From NCBI RefSeq assembly GCF_036227125.1, contig NZ_CP109435.1:6076001-6140000 (forward strand): 64,000 nt of DNA, in the 5' to 3' direction. Below are positions 61,578 to 64,000 of this stretch, piece after piece. Below the pieces are notes generated by a model that worked only from the letters and a program-made list of their open reading frames with translations, searched no databases and was not told the DNA's origin. A program made the translations under genes and the position numbers. The DNA comes from Streptomyces sp. NBC_01485 (lineage in GTDB: Bacteria; Actinomycetota; Actinomycetes; Streptomycetales; Streptomycetaceae). Position 1 is the stretch's first letter; each line of letters opens with the position of its first letter.

Positions 61578-61678
61578 GCACCCATTCCCAGTCGTCGTTT
61601 CCGGCCTGTCGTCTACTGCCTGCTGCTGCGGTTTCCTGGCCGTCGTCTGCGGGCCGCCGCGTCTAGGGGCCGCCGCGT

Positions 61679-62923
61679 CTATGGGTCGTCGTCCACGGGG
61701 ACGTCGTCTACGGGGCCGTCGGTCCGGCTCACGGTGAACTCGCCCTCGGCGACCCGCGCGCGCAGCACCTCGTCCGCCGCCACTTCGCCCGGATCCCGGA
61801 CCACATGCCCGTCTGCCTTCTGCAGCACCGCGTACCCCCGCCGCAGCGTCGCGGCCGGCGAGAGCGCCACCACGCGCGCGTGCGTGTGCGTCAGCTCGGA
61901 GTCGGCGCGGTCCAGGAGGTGGCCCAGCGTGCGCCGGGTGCGGTCGACGAGCGAGGCGACGTGGTCGGCCCGCTCGTCGATCATCCGGTGCGGATCCTGT
62001 ATCGCCGGACGCGCGAGCGCATGCGCCAACCCGCGCTCCTCCCGCTCCACGAACCCCTCCACGCACCGCCGCGCCCGCCCGCGCAGCATCCGCACCCGCT
62101 CCAGCTCCTCGCCGACGTCCGGTACGACCTTCTTCGCGGCGTCGGTCGGCGTCGAGGCGCGCAGGTCGGCCACATGGTCCAGGAGCGGGTTGTCCGGCTC
62201 GTGCCCGATCGCCGAGACGACCGGCGTACGGCAGGCCGCGACCGCGCGGACCAACTGCTCGTCCGAGAAGGGCAGCAGATCCTCGACGCTGCCGCCGCCG
62301 CGCGCCACGACGATCACGTCCACGTCGTCGAGCGCGTCGAGCTCCTTGACGGCCTGCACGACCTGCGTCACCGCGTGCACGCCCTGGACGGCGACGTTGC
62401 GCACCTCGAAGCGGACGGCGGGCCAGCGGTGCCGGGCGTTCTCCAGGACGTCCCGCTCGGCGGCCGAGGCCCGACCGCACACCAGTCCGATGAGCTGCGG
62501 CAGGAAGGGCAGCGGCTTCTTGCGCGCGGGCGCGAAGAGCCCCTCCGCGGCCAGGGACTTCTTCAACTGCTCCAGCCGCGCCAGCAGCTCCCCGACGCCC
62601 ACCGGCCGTATCTCCACGGCCCGCAGCGACAGCTGCCCCCGTGGCGCGTACCACTCCGGTTTCGCGTGGACGACGACCCGCGCGCCCTCGCCTACGACGT
62701 CCGCGACCGCGTCGAAGACCTGCCGGTAGCAGGTCACGCCCACGGAGATGTCGTGCGCCGGATCCCGCAGCGTCAGAAACACGACGCCCGCGCCCGGACG
62801 CCGCGACAACTGCGTGATCTGCCCCTCGACCCATACCGCGCCGAGCCGGTCGATCCAGCTCCCGATGAGCCGCGACACCTCGCCGACGGGCAGCGGGGCG
62901 TCCGCGGACGTGTTCACAGCCAT
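61679..62923 (-). CDS. xseA: Exodeoxyribonuclease VII large subunit
   Basis: About 414 residues from 'MAVNTSADAPLPVGEVSRLI' (an ATG 30 bp upstream lacks support). It has an OB-fold N-terminus ('VWVEGQITQLSRRPGAGVVF'), the catalytic core ('IGLVCGRASAAERDVLENAR', 'DVIVVARGGGSVEDLLPFSD', 'VVSAIGHEPDNPLLDHVADL', 'RASTPTDAAKKVVPD') and a coiled-coil C-terminus. A repair nuclease; it works with XseB. Confidence 0.95.
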   Translation of the reverse strand: MAVNTSADAPLPVGEVSRLIGSWIDRLGAVWVEGQITQLSRRPGAGVVFLTLRDPAHDISVGVTCYRQVFDAVADVVGEGARVVVHAKPEWYAPRGQLSLRAVEIRPVGVGELLARLEQLKKSLAAEGLFAPARKKPLPFLPQLIGLVCGRASAAERDVLENARHRWPAVRFEVRNVAVQGVHAVTQVVQAVKELDALDDVDVIVVARGGGSVEDLLPFSDEQLVRAVAACRTPVVSAIGHEPDNPLLDHVADLRASTPTDAAKKVVPDVGEELERVRMLRGRARRCVEGFVEREERGLAHALARPAIQDPHRMIDERADHVASLVDRTRRTLGHLLDRADSELTHTHARVVALSPAATLRRGYAVLQKADGHVVRDPGEVAADEVLRARVAEGEFTVSRTDGPVDDVPVDDDP

Positions 62924-62969
62924 GCGCCCGAGAGTATCGGCCGGGACTGACAACGCCGGTCAGCGTCAT

Positions 62970-63060
62970 CCGGCCCGTCCGGCGTTCGAGGACGACGAGG
63001 CCCAGGCCCCTTAAGGGCCGAAGCGGGGGGTTTCTGGGGGACGCAGCCCCCGGGACCGGG
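62970..63060. repeat. Streptomyces dispersed GC-rich intergenic repeat, copy B
   Basis: GGCCCGTCCGGCG, GAGGCC, AGGGCCGAAGCGGGGG and TTTCTGGGGGACGCAGCCCCCGG follow in the same order as copy A near 44220-44320. It lies in the gap between xseA and ispH. Confidence 0.6.
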
Positions 63061-63085
63061 ACGGGCGCGGCCTTACGATGGACGC

Positions 63086-64000
63086 ATGTCTGCTTCGCCT
63101 GGCCGCCGCCGTGTCCTGCTCGCCGCTCCCCGGGGCTACTGCGCGGGCGTCGACCGCGCCGTGATCGCCGTCGAGAAGGCCCTGGAGCAGTACGGGGCCC
63201 CGGTCTACGTCCGCCACGAGATCGTCCACAACAAGTACGTCGTGCAGACCCTGGAGAACAAGGGCGCCATCTTCGTCGAGCGGACGGAGGAGGTCCCGCC
63301 GGGCAACATCGTCATGTTCTCCGCGCACGGCGTCGCCCCCGTCGTCCACGAGGAGGCCGCGCGCGGGCGCCTCGCCACCATCGACGCGACCTGCCCGCTC
63401 GTCACCAAGGTGCACAAGGAAGCCGTCCGCTTCGCCAACGAGGACTACGACATCCTCCTGATCGGGCACGAGGGCCACGAGGAGGTCATCGGCACCTCCG
63501 GCGAGGCCCCCGAGCACATCCAGCTCGTCGACGGACCCGAGGACGTCGCCAAGGTCGAGGTCCGCGACCCGTCGAAGATCGTGTGGCTCTCCCAGACGAC
63601 CCTGTCGGTCGACGAGACCATGGAGACCGTCGATGCCCTGAAGGAGAAGTTCCCGCAGCTCATCTCCCCGCCCAGCGACGACATCTGCTACGCCACGCAG
63701 AACCGTCAGCTCGCGGTGAAGCAGATGGGCGCGGAGGCGGAGCTGGTGATCGTGGTCGGCTCCCGCAACTCCTCCAACTCCAAGCGGCTCGTCGAGGTCG
63801 CCAAGCTCGCCGGCTCCCGCGAGGCCTACCTCGTGGACTTCGCGAGCGAGATCGACGAGGCCTGGGTGGAGGGCGTGACGACGGTGGGCGTCACCTCCGG
63901 CGCCTCCGTCCCGGAACTCCTCGTCGAGGAGGTCCTCGCCTGGCTCGCCGAGCGCGGGTACGGGGACGTCGAGCTGGTCAAGGCGGCCGAGGAGCACATC
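63086..64000 (+). CDS. ispH: 4-hydroxy-3-methylbut-2-enyl diphosphate reductase (3' end outside window)
   Basis: The first 305 residues of IspH, the last enzyme of the MEP isoprenoid pathway, making IPP and DMAPP. Cluster cysteines are in 'RGYCAGVDRAVIAVEKAL', 'TIDATCPLVTKVHKEA' and 'PSDDICYATQNRQLAVKQM'. Other signatures are 'YVRHEIVHNKYVV', 'VMFSAHGVAPVV' and 'VGSRNSSNSKRLVEVAK'. The ATG begins 'MSASPGRRRVLLAAPRG'. The gene is cut by the window edge about 30-40 codons before the usual end. Confidence 0.96.
   Translation, partial: MSASPGRRRVLLAAPRGYCAGVDRAVIAVEKALEQYGAPVYVRHEIVHNKYVVQTLENKGAIFVERTEEVPPGNIVMFSAHGVAPVVHEEAARGRLATIDATCPLVTKVHKEAVRFANEDYDILLIGHEGHEEVIGTSGEAPEHIQLVDGPEDVAKVEVRDPSKIVWLSQTTLSVDETMETVDALKEKFPQLISPPSDDICYATQNRQLAVKQMGAEAELVIVVGSRNSSNSKRLVEVAKLAGSREAYLVDFASEIDEAWVEGVTTVGVTSGASVPELLVEEVLAWLAERGYGDVELVKAAEEHI

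Overview
The window is chromosomal DNA of a Streptomyces or close relative. GC content is very high, codon third positions are GC-rich, GTG starts are common, and a WhiB-type regulator and many Streptomyces-type secreted proteins are present. The right end holds a conserved housekeeping order: class A PBP, PP2C phosphatase, fumC, class I fumarase, WhiB, glpX, DUF4245, xseB/xseA, ispH. From memory this resembles the S. coelicolor SCO5030-5060 neighbourhood; no alignment was made.

Left edge (1-5.7 kb). The tail of an isochorismatase-family hydrolase is followed by an accessory patch: remnants of lost genes, including a transposase scrap, then a two-gene operon. The operon encodes a small helical protein and a very large NB-ARC/TPR (NLR-like) protein. 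The C-terminal tail of the small protein and the N-terminal tail of the NLR carry almost the same motif (GNNNAPISTGDNSPI and GDNNAPITTGDNSPV). This is the layout expected of a bacterial NLR with an amyloid-type signalling motif and its adjacent effector, a likely defence or cell-death module. The TPR array has been enlarged recently by exact 126-bp duplications. A decayed chitinase with a DasR-like operator closes the patch.

Tad/Flp pilus locus (5.8-17.7 kb). One strand carries an unknown zinc-ribbon protein, CpaB, a CpaE-like ATPase, two TadE-like pseudopilins, TadA, TadB, TadC, a NarL-type two-component system, the Flp pilin, a TadG-like protein with a probable CTG start, a lipoprotein and an OmpA-like protein. 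They look co-transcribed, with short gaps or 4-bp overlaps.

Middle (17.7-45.5 kb). DUF192, a RibD/DHFR-like reductase with a methyltransferase, uppS behind a structured terminator leader, a PhoH-like PIN-ATPase, two tandem secreted SLT proteins, and an AI-2E family membrane protein. Next comes a minus-strand secreted pair of a LamG protein and a 2205-residue RHS protein with an unrecognised C-terminal domain, then an orphan AhpD, a DUF4388-like/roadblock trio, a PadR-ABC transporter operon, and an SPFH protein coupled to a ribbon-helix-helix protein.

Right (45.8-64 kb). Cell-wall and housekeeping genes as above, plus a SigE-family ECF sigma factor translationally coupled to a membrane protein with a PASTA-like ectodomain. 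A striking background trait is the repeated occurrence of short tandem repeats, mostly with a 9-bp period, just after stop codons or inside low-complexity coding ends, each with a different consensus.
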